Origin: CAYMUN01 sp964440265
GTDB taxonomy: Bacteria; Patescibacteriota; Saccharimonadia; Saccharimonadales; UBA4665
Length of the DNA: 18,006 bases
Direction of reading: 5' to 3'
Assembly: GCA_964440265.1 (NCBI GenBank)
Contig: CAYTRU010000018.1
Coordinates: forward strand, 1 to 18,006
Part shown: positions 6,847-13,084 of the stretch, piece by piece
Numbering within the stretch: the stretch's first letter is position 1
Layout of the letters: each line of letters opens with the position of its first letter
The notes under the pieces: model-generated
What the model saw: only the letters and a program-made list of their open reading frames with translations
The model's database searches: none
What the model was told of the DNA's origin: nothing
Translations under genes and position numbers: made by a program

Positions 6847-8349
6847 ATGGCAGCGGACTTCGAAACTAATGGTGATGACGCCCAAAGCAGCCCTAGTGTG
6901 CCACCTGCCGGTCAAGTCGAAGCATTAGCTCCTCACCAGACTGACCCCGCTAATACTTTAGCTACTGGGCTTGCTCTATCCCGATCAGGGGAAGGCACAC
7001 GACTAAAAAAATGGGATGCGGAAGAAGCCGAACTTATGGCAATGCTTGGGGTCGAAAAATTGCTGCCGCAACGCTTCATGCCTGGTGAATGGAGCCATTA
7101 CACAAAACGCATTACAGCTGGCGATGAGCAGGCAAAGCAAGAACTGGTAATGCGCCGTTTGCGTTACGCCTATGGAGAGGCTAAAACTTTTAGTAAAAGA
7201 ATCGGCTCCAACGAATTAACTGTCGAAGATCACTTTCAGCATGCTATCACCGGCATATATAAAGCAGTGCACAGTTTTAAACCCGAGGGTGCTGTGTCCT
7301 TAGAAGACCATATTACTTCTCATACATTACAAGCAATGCAACGAGAAATGGCTGCCTATAGACTAATCTATCTGCCGTTTGACGTAGCCGAACACATGAC
7401 TAAAATTGGCAACGCAAAGAAGAAGCTTGGCCTTACGGCTACTCAAGCAACAGTTCAGACAGAAATTATCGCAGAGCCGGACCTAACCACTGAGCAAATA
7501 GCAGCAATTGCTGAAGAAACAGGCTTAACTATCGGCCGAGTAGAAAAAATTGCAAAATGGCAAAGCACTGTAACCTACGAACAGCTACTAAGCCTAGATG
7601 CACGTGATGTAGATGTCGCAGATCCTGTTGAACCATTACCGGAAGAAATAGTCGAGGAACTAATCGAGTCAGAGTATCTGATCGAAGCCCTAGAGAGACT
7701 CACCTGGAAAGAACGTAGAGCTGTAGAGCTACGCCACGGTATTTCCGGCGAACAGCCTCACAGATACAAAGCTGCTGGTAGAGCACTGTGGACAACGGAG
7801 CGCGAAGCTCGTAAAAGAGAAGCTAGAGGCCTCAACAATTTGGAAGATTTAGCGCTAGCAGGACAACTTCGGCTCAGCAGTAATCGTCAAGCCGATCGAG
7901 GCAAAATCAACCCTAACGCTGAAGAGCTACTAAAGCGCCGAAAACAAGAAGAAGAGCTGGCCCGCATCTTGCAACTCGAAAGGGACAAACAAGCACTCAA
8001 GAAACTAGTAGCTAGCAAGTACAAAGGTGGGCAGGAAACAGCAACGGAAGCCGAGATTTTACGAGGTGGTCTAGCAGAAATTATTCTGGAGACCGTGCAC
8101 GAACTTGCACAAGAGGATCCGACTATCTCCTATAGTGTACCTAGGCTCAGGGCACGGTTGCGAGTGCCCCCTTGGGCACGTACATTAGTTGACGTCAGAG
8201 ATTTTGTAAGTAGCCTAGACTTACTTGCCGCACAGGGCACTATCTATTACCCACACAGAACAGAAGATGGCAGACAAAACCACGCCAACAATGTCCTGTT
8301 GACGCCCACGTCGCTCAGGCATCGGCCTGCTTCAGACAATTTTTCATGA
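6847..8349 (+). CDS. Divergent sigma-70 family factor with C-terminal extension
   Basis: 500 residues. A low-complexity N-terminus (1-52) precedes a segment like region 1.2 (about 55-90). Region 2 spans about 92-195: GDEQAKQELVMRRLRYA, then LTVEDHFQHAITGIYKAVHSF, then MQREMAAYRLIYLPFDVAEH, which match the core-binding and -10 helices of RpoD-type factors, with unusual changes. Region 3 is about 211-250 (LTTEQIAAIAEETGLTIGRV). Region 4 is about 266-333: LIEALERLTWKERRAVELRHGI followed by a helix-turn-helix-like TTEREARKREARGLNNL. Residues 334-500 are not part of a normal sigma factor: a charged coiled-coil stretch (about 358-388) and a possible winged-helix segment (about 427-470). It is probably an alternative or accessory sigma factor. 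The last 11 or so codons are read from DNA that overlaps the 3' end of the opposing gene by 35 bases. Confidence 0.75.
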   Translation: MAADFETNGDDAQSSPSVPPAGQVEALAPHQTDPANTLATGLALSRSGEGTRLKKWDAEEAELMAMLGVEKLLPQRFMPGEWSHYTKRITAGDEQAKQELVMRRLRYAYGEAKTFSKRIGSNELTVEDHFQHAITGIYKAVHSFKPEGAVSLEDHITSHTLQAMQREMAAYRLIYLPFDVAEHMTKIGNAKKKLGLTATQATVQTEIIAEPDLTTEQIAAIAEETGLTIGRVEKIAKWQSTVTYEQLLSLDARDVDVADPVEPLPEEIVEELIESEYLIEALERLTWKERRAVELRHGISGEQPHRYKAAGRALWTTEREARKREARGLNNLEDLALAGQLRLSSNRQADRGKINPNAEELLKRRKQEEELARILQLERDKQALKKLVASKYKGGQETATEAEILRGGLAEIILETVHELAQEDPTISYSVPRLRARLRVPPWARTLVDVRDFVSSLDLLAAQGTIYYPHRTEDGRQNHANNVLLTPTSLRHRPASDNFS

Positions 8350-8725
8350 GGCAGATACCGTAGGTGAAGGCAGCAGCGAACACGATATGCAAACCTAAAA
8401 TCAGCCAAGTAGGCGACGATAGCATGTGAGTCGCCAAACCAATAACATCGATGATGATTGCTAAAGTTAAACTTGTCAGGTTTCCGTACATAATTGGCAG
8501 CACATCTGGTAGATACCGTGATTTACTAGCAACCCAGTTCATAACCCCAAAACCTACCAGTGCGGCACCCACAAACCGTACAAAATGGTAATTATTATGT
8601 AGGCTGTAGCCATCAAACCAGTGAATAACCAACTGGGGCACTAAAAGTATAGTGAGGCCTAACGCGCCTGTCGCTACCGCTGCTAATCGCAGAATAAGTT
8701 TTGTGGTCTTGTCAGACTGCTGCAT
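8315..8725 (-). CDS. Small four-helix membrane protein
   Basis: 136 residues from the ATG at 8725 (MQQSDKTTKLILRL). The frame extends to an ATG at 8773, but the extra 16 residues are unlike the rest and overlap the promoter-like CACTATAGTG palindrome at 8732-8741. Four hydrophobic segments are visible at about residues 10-32, 50-72, 78-100 and 103-125. Notable motifs are GALGLTILLVPQLVIHWF, RFVGAALVGFGVMNW and PTWLILGLH. I cannot name the family; DUF4345-like or DoxX-like small membrane proteins are possible. A truncated paralogue lies 1.5 kb away at 6583-6786 in the same orientation. The 3' end overlaps the sigma-factor gene tail to tail by 35 bases. Confidence 0.72.
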   Translation of the reverse strand: MQQSDKTTKLILRLAAVATGALGLTILLVPQLVIHWFDGYSLHNNYHFVRFVGAALVGFGVMNWVASKSRYLPDVLPIMYGNLTSLTLAIIIDVIGLATHMLSSPTWLILGLHIVFAAAFTYGICLMKNCLKQADA

Positions 8726-8779
8726 GCTATGCACTATAGTGTACCAAACTAGACAAATAATCTCGCAAAGCACAAGTAG

Positions 8780-8809
8780 TTGTATCGATCGAGCCGTATA
8801 GTATATGAT
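8780..8809 (+). promoter_or_regulatory. Candidate promoter for the transporter leader
   Basis: TTGTAT (8780-8785), an 18-bp spacer and TATGAT (8804-8809) would start transcription near 8816. That gives a leader of about 185 bases before the TTG at 9000. GTATAG-type -10-like sequences also occur at 8864, 8926 and 8943, so the true start is not certain. Confidence 0.4.
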
Positions 8810-8838
8810 AAATGTACTAATAAATTAATTTCCTGGGG

Positions 8839-8991
8839 TGGCGTGTAATTCGCCAATCGGACGTATAGCCGTCGACCGTGATCGTCAAACATCATGGATG
8901 ACCATGTGCAATTCATGGGCCGACCGTATAGTCGGGACTCGCTCTATAGTAAGGGTGAGTGTTGCTGCCAGAAACAGCAACAGAAAGGGGG
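8839..8991 (+). promoter_or_regulatory. Structured 5' leader of the EamA transporter gene
   Basis: Five hairpins can be drawn by eye. TGGCG/CGCCA (8839-8843, 8851-8855). CATGG/CCATG with a 4-nt loop (8893-8897, 8902-8906). CCGAC/GTCGG (8920-8924, 8931-8935). ACTCGC/GGTGAG T with one G-T pair (8937-8942, 8955-8960). GTTGCTG/CAGCAAC (8961-8967, 8975-8981). The last three are stacked with at most one base between them and end six bases before the GGGGG ribosome binding sequence (8987-8991). This could be a riboswitch or other cis-acting RNA. I could not match it to a known class: no ykkC/guanidine, T-box, SAM-I or cobalamin signature was found. The frame is open through it, so an N-terminal extension of the transporter is the alternative. 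Confidence 0.4.
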
Positions 8992-8999
8992 ATGGTTCC

Positions 9000-9950
9000 T
9001 TGAAGTATGTGAAGTGGGGCGCGCCAGCGCTAGTCGTAGCTGCCTTATTATTTAGTGTCGATGGGTTATTGCGGCAGCATTTGTATGCCCTGCCAGCGCC
9101 GGTGATTGTGTTTTACGAACACCTGTTTGGGTTTATTGTCTTAGTACCGTTTATCTTAGCCTCACTGAAAGCCTTCAGGCAGCTGACACGTAAGCAGTGG
9201 CTGGCTATAACTGGCGTCGCCTTCCTATCTGGGGCTGTTGGGACGATTCTGTACACTGCGGCGTTAGCTAAGATAAATTTTATTGATTTCTCAGTCGTTG
9301 TGTTACTCCAGCAGCTGAACCCGGTCTTTGCAATCTGTGCTTCAGCCCTGTTGCTCCGAGAGCCTTTGACAAAAAGATTCTTTGCCCTAGCAGCTCTAGC
9401 CCTGGCGGCAGCCTATGTGGTGACTTTTCCGCATCTCGGTGTCAATCTGTCGACTGGCAGTGGCACGCTGCGGGCAGGCCTGCTAGCAGTCGGCGCAGCG
9501 GCGGCCTGGGGCACATCGACAGCCTTTTCTAAGTACGCCCTAAAAGGTACTTCGACACTGCATATCACTGCCGCTCGTTTCGGTATCACCCCGATTTTTG
9601 CCATGATATTCGTGCTACTAGCTGGCAACACTGCCTCACTGAGTGCTATCACTTTCGACGAGTTTAAATACATCGCGCTGATCACCATCTCTACCGGTAT
9701 GTTGGCTCTGTTGATCTACTACTTCGGCCTTAAACGAGTTTTAGCCTCCCGGGCTGCCTTGCTGGAATTGACCTGGCCGCTTTCAGCCGTAGTTATTGGC
9801 TATCTCTTTCAGCACAAGGGCTTGACTGCCACCCAGGCCGTCGGTGCTCTTGTTTTGACTGGCGCCATATACCTGATTTCCAAAGATGCCCAGGCCGTAG
9901 CGGCCAGACAAGAAGCAAAAAAGCTACCTCGTAAAAGCTTAAAGACCTAA
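9000..9950 (+). CDS. EamA/DMT-family transporter
   Basis: 316 residues from TTG 9000. This start is chosen because GGGGG (8987-8991) sits eight bases upstream and the hydrophobic protein begins at once (LKYVKWGAPALVVAALLF). An open extension to GTG 8838 would add 54 polar residues unlike any transporter N-terminus. The product has about ten membrane helices in two halves, each resembling an EamA domain. The first half includes VIVFYEHLFGFIVLVPF and VVLLQQLNPVFAICASALLLREPL; the second includes AAAAWGTSTAFSKYAL and AALLELTWPLSAVVIGYL. The LxPVFA...LLREPL element is the usual EamA signature. The family exports or imports amino acids, nucleobases and other metabolites; the substrate cannot be read from sequence. 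It ends tail to tail with the minus-strand gene at 9947, the two stop codons sharing bases. Confidence 0.9.
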   Translation: MKYVKWGAPALVVAALLFSVDGLLRQHLYALPAPVIVFYEHLFGFIVLVPFILASLKAFRQLTRKQWLAITGVAFLSGAVGTILYTAALAKINFIDFSVVVLLQQLNPVFAICASALLLREPLTKRFFALAALALAAAYVVTFPHLGVNLSTGSGTLRAGLLAVGAAAAWGTSTAFSKYALKGTSTLHITAARFGITPIFAMIFVLLAGNTASLSAITFDEFKYIALITISTGMLALLIYYFGLKRVLASRAALLELTWPLSAVVIGYLFQHKGLTATQAVGALVLTGAIYLISKDAQAVAARQEAKKLPRKSLKT

Positions 9951-9969
9951 CGGTCGTCGTAAGCTTTTA
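9932..9969. terminator. Bidirectional hairpin shared by two converging genes
   Basis: TAAAAGCTTA (9932-9941) pairs perfectly with TAAGCTTTTA (9960-9969), 10 bp. Inside, GACC (9944-9947) pairs with GGTC (9952-9955). Both stop codons (9948-9950 plus, 9949-9947 minus) lie in the inner loop. Each strand has a TTTT run inside its 3' arm but no longer tract after it, so it may be a weak terminator or mainly an mRNA 3'-end stabiliser. Confidence 0.6.
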
Positions 9970-10573
9970 TCTCGTCAAGTCTCTTGGCTATGCGTATTAA
10001 CGCCTTGCATTCACGCTGAGTCATTAAATTTCCTCCTGTTTCTGTCTCTAGCTCACGCAGCCGTAAGGCCGCCAGCATAGCCTCACTTTCATCCATGAGT
10101 GCAAGCTCTTCGGCCCCTATCTCTACTGGTAGGCCTCTATCCCCTATACGATCACTAGTAACCTCTTCGTCCGCATCGTCGTATCTTATGAAAATAGTCT
10201 CATTTTGATCGCCGGGCTTGCTAACTGGTCTTTTAGTAATCGTAACTGCTAATTCGAGGCTTTTATACTCCTGGCCACCACCTTTCGTAGGCGCAAAGCG
10301 AGGCAAAGAATAAGCTAAGCCTAATGGACCATCCAGCTGCAAGTCAGCTGCTGCCTGAGGATCAACTGCCTGCACAGCTTCAGCCGAAGCTTTGTACTGC
10401 ACCCAAATCATGTCATCACTGACTGGAAGGCCTTCATGAAGACCGTCGATGGTCTGCTGGGCTCCGACCTCTATCGTACCGTTCTGTTCTAACCAAGTCT
10501 TACTGAGTAAGGTAAGAGCCGTCAGCTCGGCTCCGCTAGCTGCTACTTCACCTAAATCCGCTTCACACATCAT
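9947..10573 (-). CDS. Hypothetical acidic soluble protein
   Basis: 208 residues, unrecognised. It has no signal peptide or membrane helix and is acidic overall. The middle (about 55-130) looks beta-rich (MIWVQYKASAEAV, YKSLELAVTITKRP, ETIFIRYDDADEE). The C-terminal third is helical and charged (EELALMDESEAMLAALRLRELE, then CKALIRIAKRLDEIKAYDDR). Two ATGs in a row (10573, 10570) start the frame, and the promoter box ends six bases before, suggesting a leaderless mRNA. It follows the TPR gene on the same strand with a 42-bp gap that holds its own promoter. Confidence 0.65.
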   Translation of the reverse strand: MMCEADLGEVAASGAELTALTLLSKTWLEQNGTIEVGAQQTIDGLHEGLPVSDDMIWVQYKASAEAVQAVDPQAAADLQLDGPLGLAYSLPRFAPTKGGGQEYKSLELAVTITKRPVSKPGDQNETIFIRYDDADEEVTSDRIGDRGLPVEIGAEELALMDESEAMLAALRLRELETETGGNLMTQRECKALIRIAKRLDEIKAYDDR

Positions 10574-10579
10574 AGTTTA

Positions 10580-10608
10580 ACAATAATATAAATATGGTTA
10601 ACAGTCAA
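10580..10608 (-). promoter_or_regulatory. Promoter of the 208-residue protein gene
   Basis: On the minus strand TTGACT (10608-10603), a 17-bp spacer and TATTGT (10585-10580) form a good sigma-70 promoter. The ATG is six bases after the -10, so transcription would start at about the first base of the start codon. Confidence 0.6.
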
Positions 10609-10615
10609 ATTTAGA

Positions 10616-11269
10616 CTATACCACTACGCGTCGAGGACGGAACATACGTTTGGGCCGGCCAGCCGGCACCACCAGCTTTTTTATGTGGTCAGCTATCAAA
10701 TCCGCTTCAGCGGCTCGACCATGGCTGGTGTAGGCTTTAAAGAGCAGCGTGTAGGTCTCGCGGTTTGGTTCCAGCTCGGCAGCCCGCTCCAGCTCTTGAA
10801 ACATCATTTTGTCATTGCCAAGCTTCTCCTGGACTTTGGCATAGGCCACGTGACGAGCCGCCAGATTGTCCTCAAGCTTCAGGGCTTGCTCAAAAGCAAT
10901 GGCTGCCTTTTCGTAGTTTTCAGTTTCGTAATAAATCAGCCCAAGGTTATGTAGACTAGATGATGTAGCCTCGATACTAGAAGCAATTTCAAAACAGTCA
11001 ATGGCGTCACGATACTCTTTTTGCTTGGCATACAGAATACCAAGTCTGTTATAAGCCGCAGCGTTCTTTTCATCAATCTTGAGGATGGTCAGTAGAGCCT
11101 TCTCGGCACGCAAGAAACGGTTTTCGCGCATGCCCTGGTGCGCGATATCCCACAGCTTACCCAGGCGATCGCCGACCCGGCGAGAAGCATTCGCAAATTC
11201 ATCATCATGAATACTTGCATAATGATACGCGAGAAGGCCGAAGAGTGCTACGATCAGTAACTCATACAT
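10616..11269 (-). CDS. Membrane-anchored TPR-repeat protein
   Basis: 217 residues from ATG 11269 (MYELLIVALFGLLAYHYAS), chosen because AAGGGA lies four bases upstream and the protein then begins with its membrane helix. The frame is open to an ATG at 11314, which would put 15 odd residues in front of that helix. After the single N-terminal helix come four tetratricopeptide repeats with a 34-residue step, beginning near residues 48, 82, 116 and 150 of this form. Typical TPR residues are visible: AAAYNRLGILYAKQKEY, SSSLHNLGLIYYETENYEKAAIAFEQALKL. The C-terminus is basic (GRPKRMFRPRRVVV). It probably scaffolds a complex at the inner face of the membrane; partners are unknown. Its upstream neighbours on the same strand are holB and the trpS operon. 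Confidence 0.85.
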   Translation of the reverse strand: MYELLIVALFGLLAYHYASIHDDEFANASRRVGDRLGKLWDIAHQGMRENRFLRAEKALLTILKIDEKNAAAYNRLGILYAKQKEYRDAIDCFEIASSIEATSSSLHNLGLIYYETENYEKAAIAFEQALKLEDNLAARHVAYAKVQEKLGNDKMMFQELERAAELEPNRETYTLLFKAYTSHGRAAEADLIADHIKKLVVPAGRPKRMFRPRRVVV

Positions 11270-11280
11270 GGTATCCCTTA

Positions 11281-11289
11281 ATTGTAGCA
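11281..11289 (-). promoter_or_regulatory. Extended -10 promoter of the TPR gene
   Basis: On the minus strand TG-C-TACAAT (11289-11281) is an extended -10, 11 bases before the ATG at 11269. The predicted start near 11274 would remove most of the AAGGGA motif from the mRNA, so either the transcript is nearly leaderless or another promoter upstream also serves the gene. A perfect TTGACA at 11348-11343 lacks a well-spaced -10. Confidence 0.45.
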
Positions 11290-11370
11290 TGAGTGGCAGG
11301 GGCCTAATGTCCACTTGACTGCCATGCTATATATACACCTTTTGTCAATACCTTGGCTAGAGGTGTTGCT

Positions 11371-12228
11371 TTACAGATGGAGCATAAGGTTGGTCAGCAC
11401 TAGTTTAGGCTGTCCGCTGTTGTGCAAGGCTTCGGCAGCCTCATAAGTAGCCTGGAGTACGCGGTGCCATTTTTTTGTTGCTGGACCACTAGCGGTTTGT
11501 AGGCTGACGTGGGCCATCTGCTGCATGATGAAAATAGTGTCCAGTGCCAGCGCTTTTTGCTTGACTAATTCGTCGATCGCTAAGAGTCGTTCATAACTAG
11601 ACTGGCTTAGCAACCGACGGGCCTGTTCAGTGGCAGCCAGGAGAGGGTGATCGGTATCGTAGAGTAGAGCGCGCATCAGGCCAGGGAGACCACCGCTGAT
11701 GGCGTAAGCTTGTGCTACTTGCTTTGCATCAAAATTCTGTGCCTGAAAATGAGACTCCACCGCAGCACGTTCTAGCCGATTCACTAAGATGGTCTGAGCT
11801 CGTGAGCGGATTGTAGGCAAGACCGCTGCCTGATGGTTGAGTGTCAGGATGAGTATAGTGCCTTGCGGCGGCTCTTCCAGAGATTTTAGCAAAGCATTTT
11901 GGGCTTCGATTGTCATAGAGTGTGCGCTTTCTATAATGATTATCCGGTTATAGATTTTGGTGCCTGGCACTTTCAGGCTTAAGAATTGTTCTAATTGCCG
12001 GACGGCTGCGATACCGATGGCTTTGCCCGCCTCCGGGGCTATCTGCAGGCCATAAGGGTACTCCGTAAAGCCGCCACTTGGCAGCTTCAGGATGGTTTCA
12101 GCCATCCTGAGAGCCAGCGCCTGCTTGCCGCTACCTGTCGGTCCTACCAGCATGAGCGCATGCGTAGGCCTCGCGCTGAAACGCTCCACCTGCCCTCTTG
12201 TAGTAGTATGGAGCAGTAAGTTTTTCAT
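11371..12228 (-). CDS. holB: DNA polymerase III clamp-loader delta' subunit
   Basis: 285 residues, an AAA+ clamp-loader subunit that helps load the sliding clamp on DNA. The Walker A motif GPTGSGKQ is at residues 29-36, a Walker B-like strand IIIIESAH at 96-103, SLEEPP at 116-121, and TIRSRAQ (139-145) stands for the SRC motif with Cys changed to Ala. No four-cysteine zinc module is present between Walker A and B, unlike many delta' and DnaX subunits. The C-terminal helical region (about 200-285) matches the clamp-loader collar in size. The start ATG overlaps the TGA of the upstream rluD-like gene (ATGA); AGGAG lies 11 bases upstream. A short DnaX-like paralogue is the alternative, but length and motifs favour HolB. 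Confidence 0.87.
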   Translation of the reverse strand: MKNLLLHTTTRGQVERFSARPTHALMLVGPTGSGKQALALRMAETILKLPSGGFTEYPYGLQIAPEAGKAIGIAAVRQLEQFLSLKVPGTKIYNRIIIIESAHSMTIEAQNALLKSLEEPPQGTILILTLNHQAAVLPTIRSRAQTILVNRLERAAVESHFQAQNFDAKQVAQAYAISGGLPGLMRALLYDTDHPLLAATEQARRLLSQSSYERLLAIDELVKQKALALDTIFIMQQMAHVSLQTASGPATKKWHRVLQATYEAAEALHNSGQPKLVLTNLMLHL

Positions 12229-13082
12229 GTTGAGATTAACTCCTGGAACTCTGGTGGCATGGGTACCTCAAAGACTTTTCGCTCGCGGTTCAGTAACGTA
12301 ATCTCTAGGCTTCGTGCATGCAGGAATAAGCGCGGGGCTGGTTGACCACCATAAAAACTATCGCCCACAATGGGATGGCCAAGTTGCACCAGATGCACTC
12401 GTAACTGATGCGTTCGGCCAGTCGTGGGCTTGAGTTCCAATAAGCTGTACTGGTTGGTCGCTTGTAGCACCGAGTAAGCGGTAACTGCAGCCTTGCCGTT
12501 GGCACCCACCCGAAAAGTCTGTGGTTTTTTGGGATTGCGCTCGATGGGCATGTCGATTACGGCTGTCGCTTCTTTCATAGTTCCCGCCACAATGGCCACA
12601 TACGTCTTTTTGACTTTCCGCTGCGAGAATTGCTTTTGTAACCAGCCTAATGCCTCTGGAGTTTTGGCACAAATCATAACACCGCTAGTCGCTCTATCTA
12701 AGCGGTGTACAATGCCAGCCCGCTCTCCGCTCATGGCCCTAAGTCGACCACGCAACCAAGTAGAAACAGTGGCCTCAGGATTAAAACTGCCCTTACTGTG
12801 CGTCAACAAACCAACTGGCTTATTAATGACCACGCAATCATCATCTTCATACAGCACGGGTAGCTTGATTGTCGGGATTAACTGCTGCGCCGCTTCATCA
12901 TACTGAATCTGGATAGTGTCTGCGGGCCGCAATTTATACCCAGCTTTAGCCTGTACAGCACCATTGACCAGCACCTTCCCTTCCTCAATTAAGCGCACTG
13001 CAAAACTTCGGCTGAAGGCCGGGTGCTGTCCCACCACGTATTGGTCGAGCCGCTCTGCTCGAGAGATTTCGAGATTACTCAT
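12225..13082 (-). CDS. RluA-family 23S rRNA pseudouridine synthase (RluD-like)
   Basis: 285 residues. An N-terminal S4 RNA-binding domain (about 8-60: ERLDQYVVGQ...SRSFAVRLIEEGKVLVNG) is followed by the pseudouridine synthase domain. The family motif HRLDRATSG lies at 126-134, with the catalytic Asp129. Later motifs are GRTHQLRVHLVQLGHPIVGD and FLHARSLEI, near the C-terminus. The layout is that of RluC/RluD enzymes, which modify helices of 23S rRNA; which uridines are targeted cannot be told. It sits between trpS (two-base gap) and holB (four-base overlap), so the three are co-transcribed. Confidence 0.93.
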   Translation of the reverse strand: MSNLEISRAERLDQYVVGQHPAFSRSFAVRLIEEGKVLVNGAVQAKAGYKLRPADTIQIQYDEAAQQLIPTIKLPVLYEDDDCVVINKPVGLLTHSKGSFNPEATVSTWLRGRLRAMSGERAGIVHRLDRATSGVMICAKTPEALGWLQKQFSQRKVKKTYVAIVAGTMKEATAVIDMPIERNPKKPQTFRVGANGKAAVTAYSVLQATNQYSLLELKPTTGRTHQLRVHLVQLGHPIVGDSFYGGQPAPRLFLHARSLEITLLNRERKVFEVPMPPEFQELIST

Positions 13083-13084
13083 GG

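Noticed and set aside
6787..6915. The N-terminal part of the minus-strand frame 6915-6583 as a real gene start
   Set aside because: It runs through the sigma gene's promoter and first codons, does not resemble the intact paralogue, and has no start signal. Only the part up to about 6786 is homologous.
8838..8999. GTG 8838 as start of the EamA transporter, adding 54 residues
   Set aside because: The added residues are polar and unlike a transporter N-terminus, there is no ribosome binding site, and the region is full of hairpins. TTG 9000 has GGGGG eight bases upstream and begins just before the first membrane helix.
8816..8999. Assignment of the transporter leader to a named riboswitch (guanidine/ykkC, T-box, SAM, cobalamin)
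   Set aside because: None of the conserved core sequences I know for these classes is present. Kept only as an unclassified structured leader.
11343..11348. Perfect TTGACA on the minus strand as -35 of a second TPR-gene promoter
   Set aside because: No acceptable -10 lies 16-19 bp downstream. The extended -10 at 11289-11281 is the better candidate.
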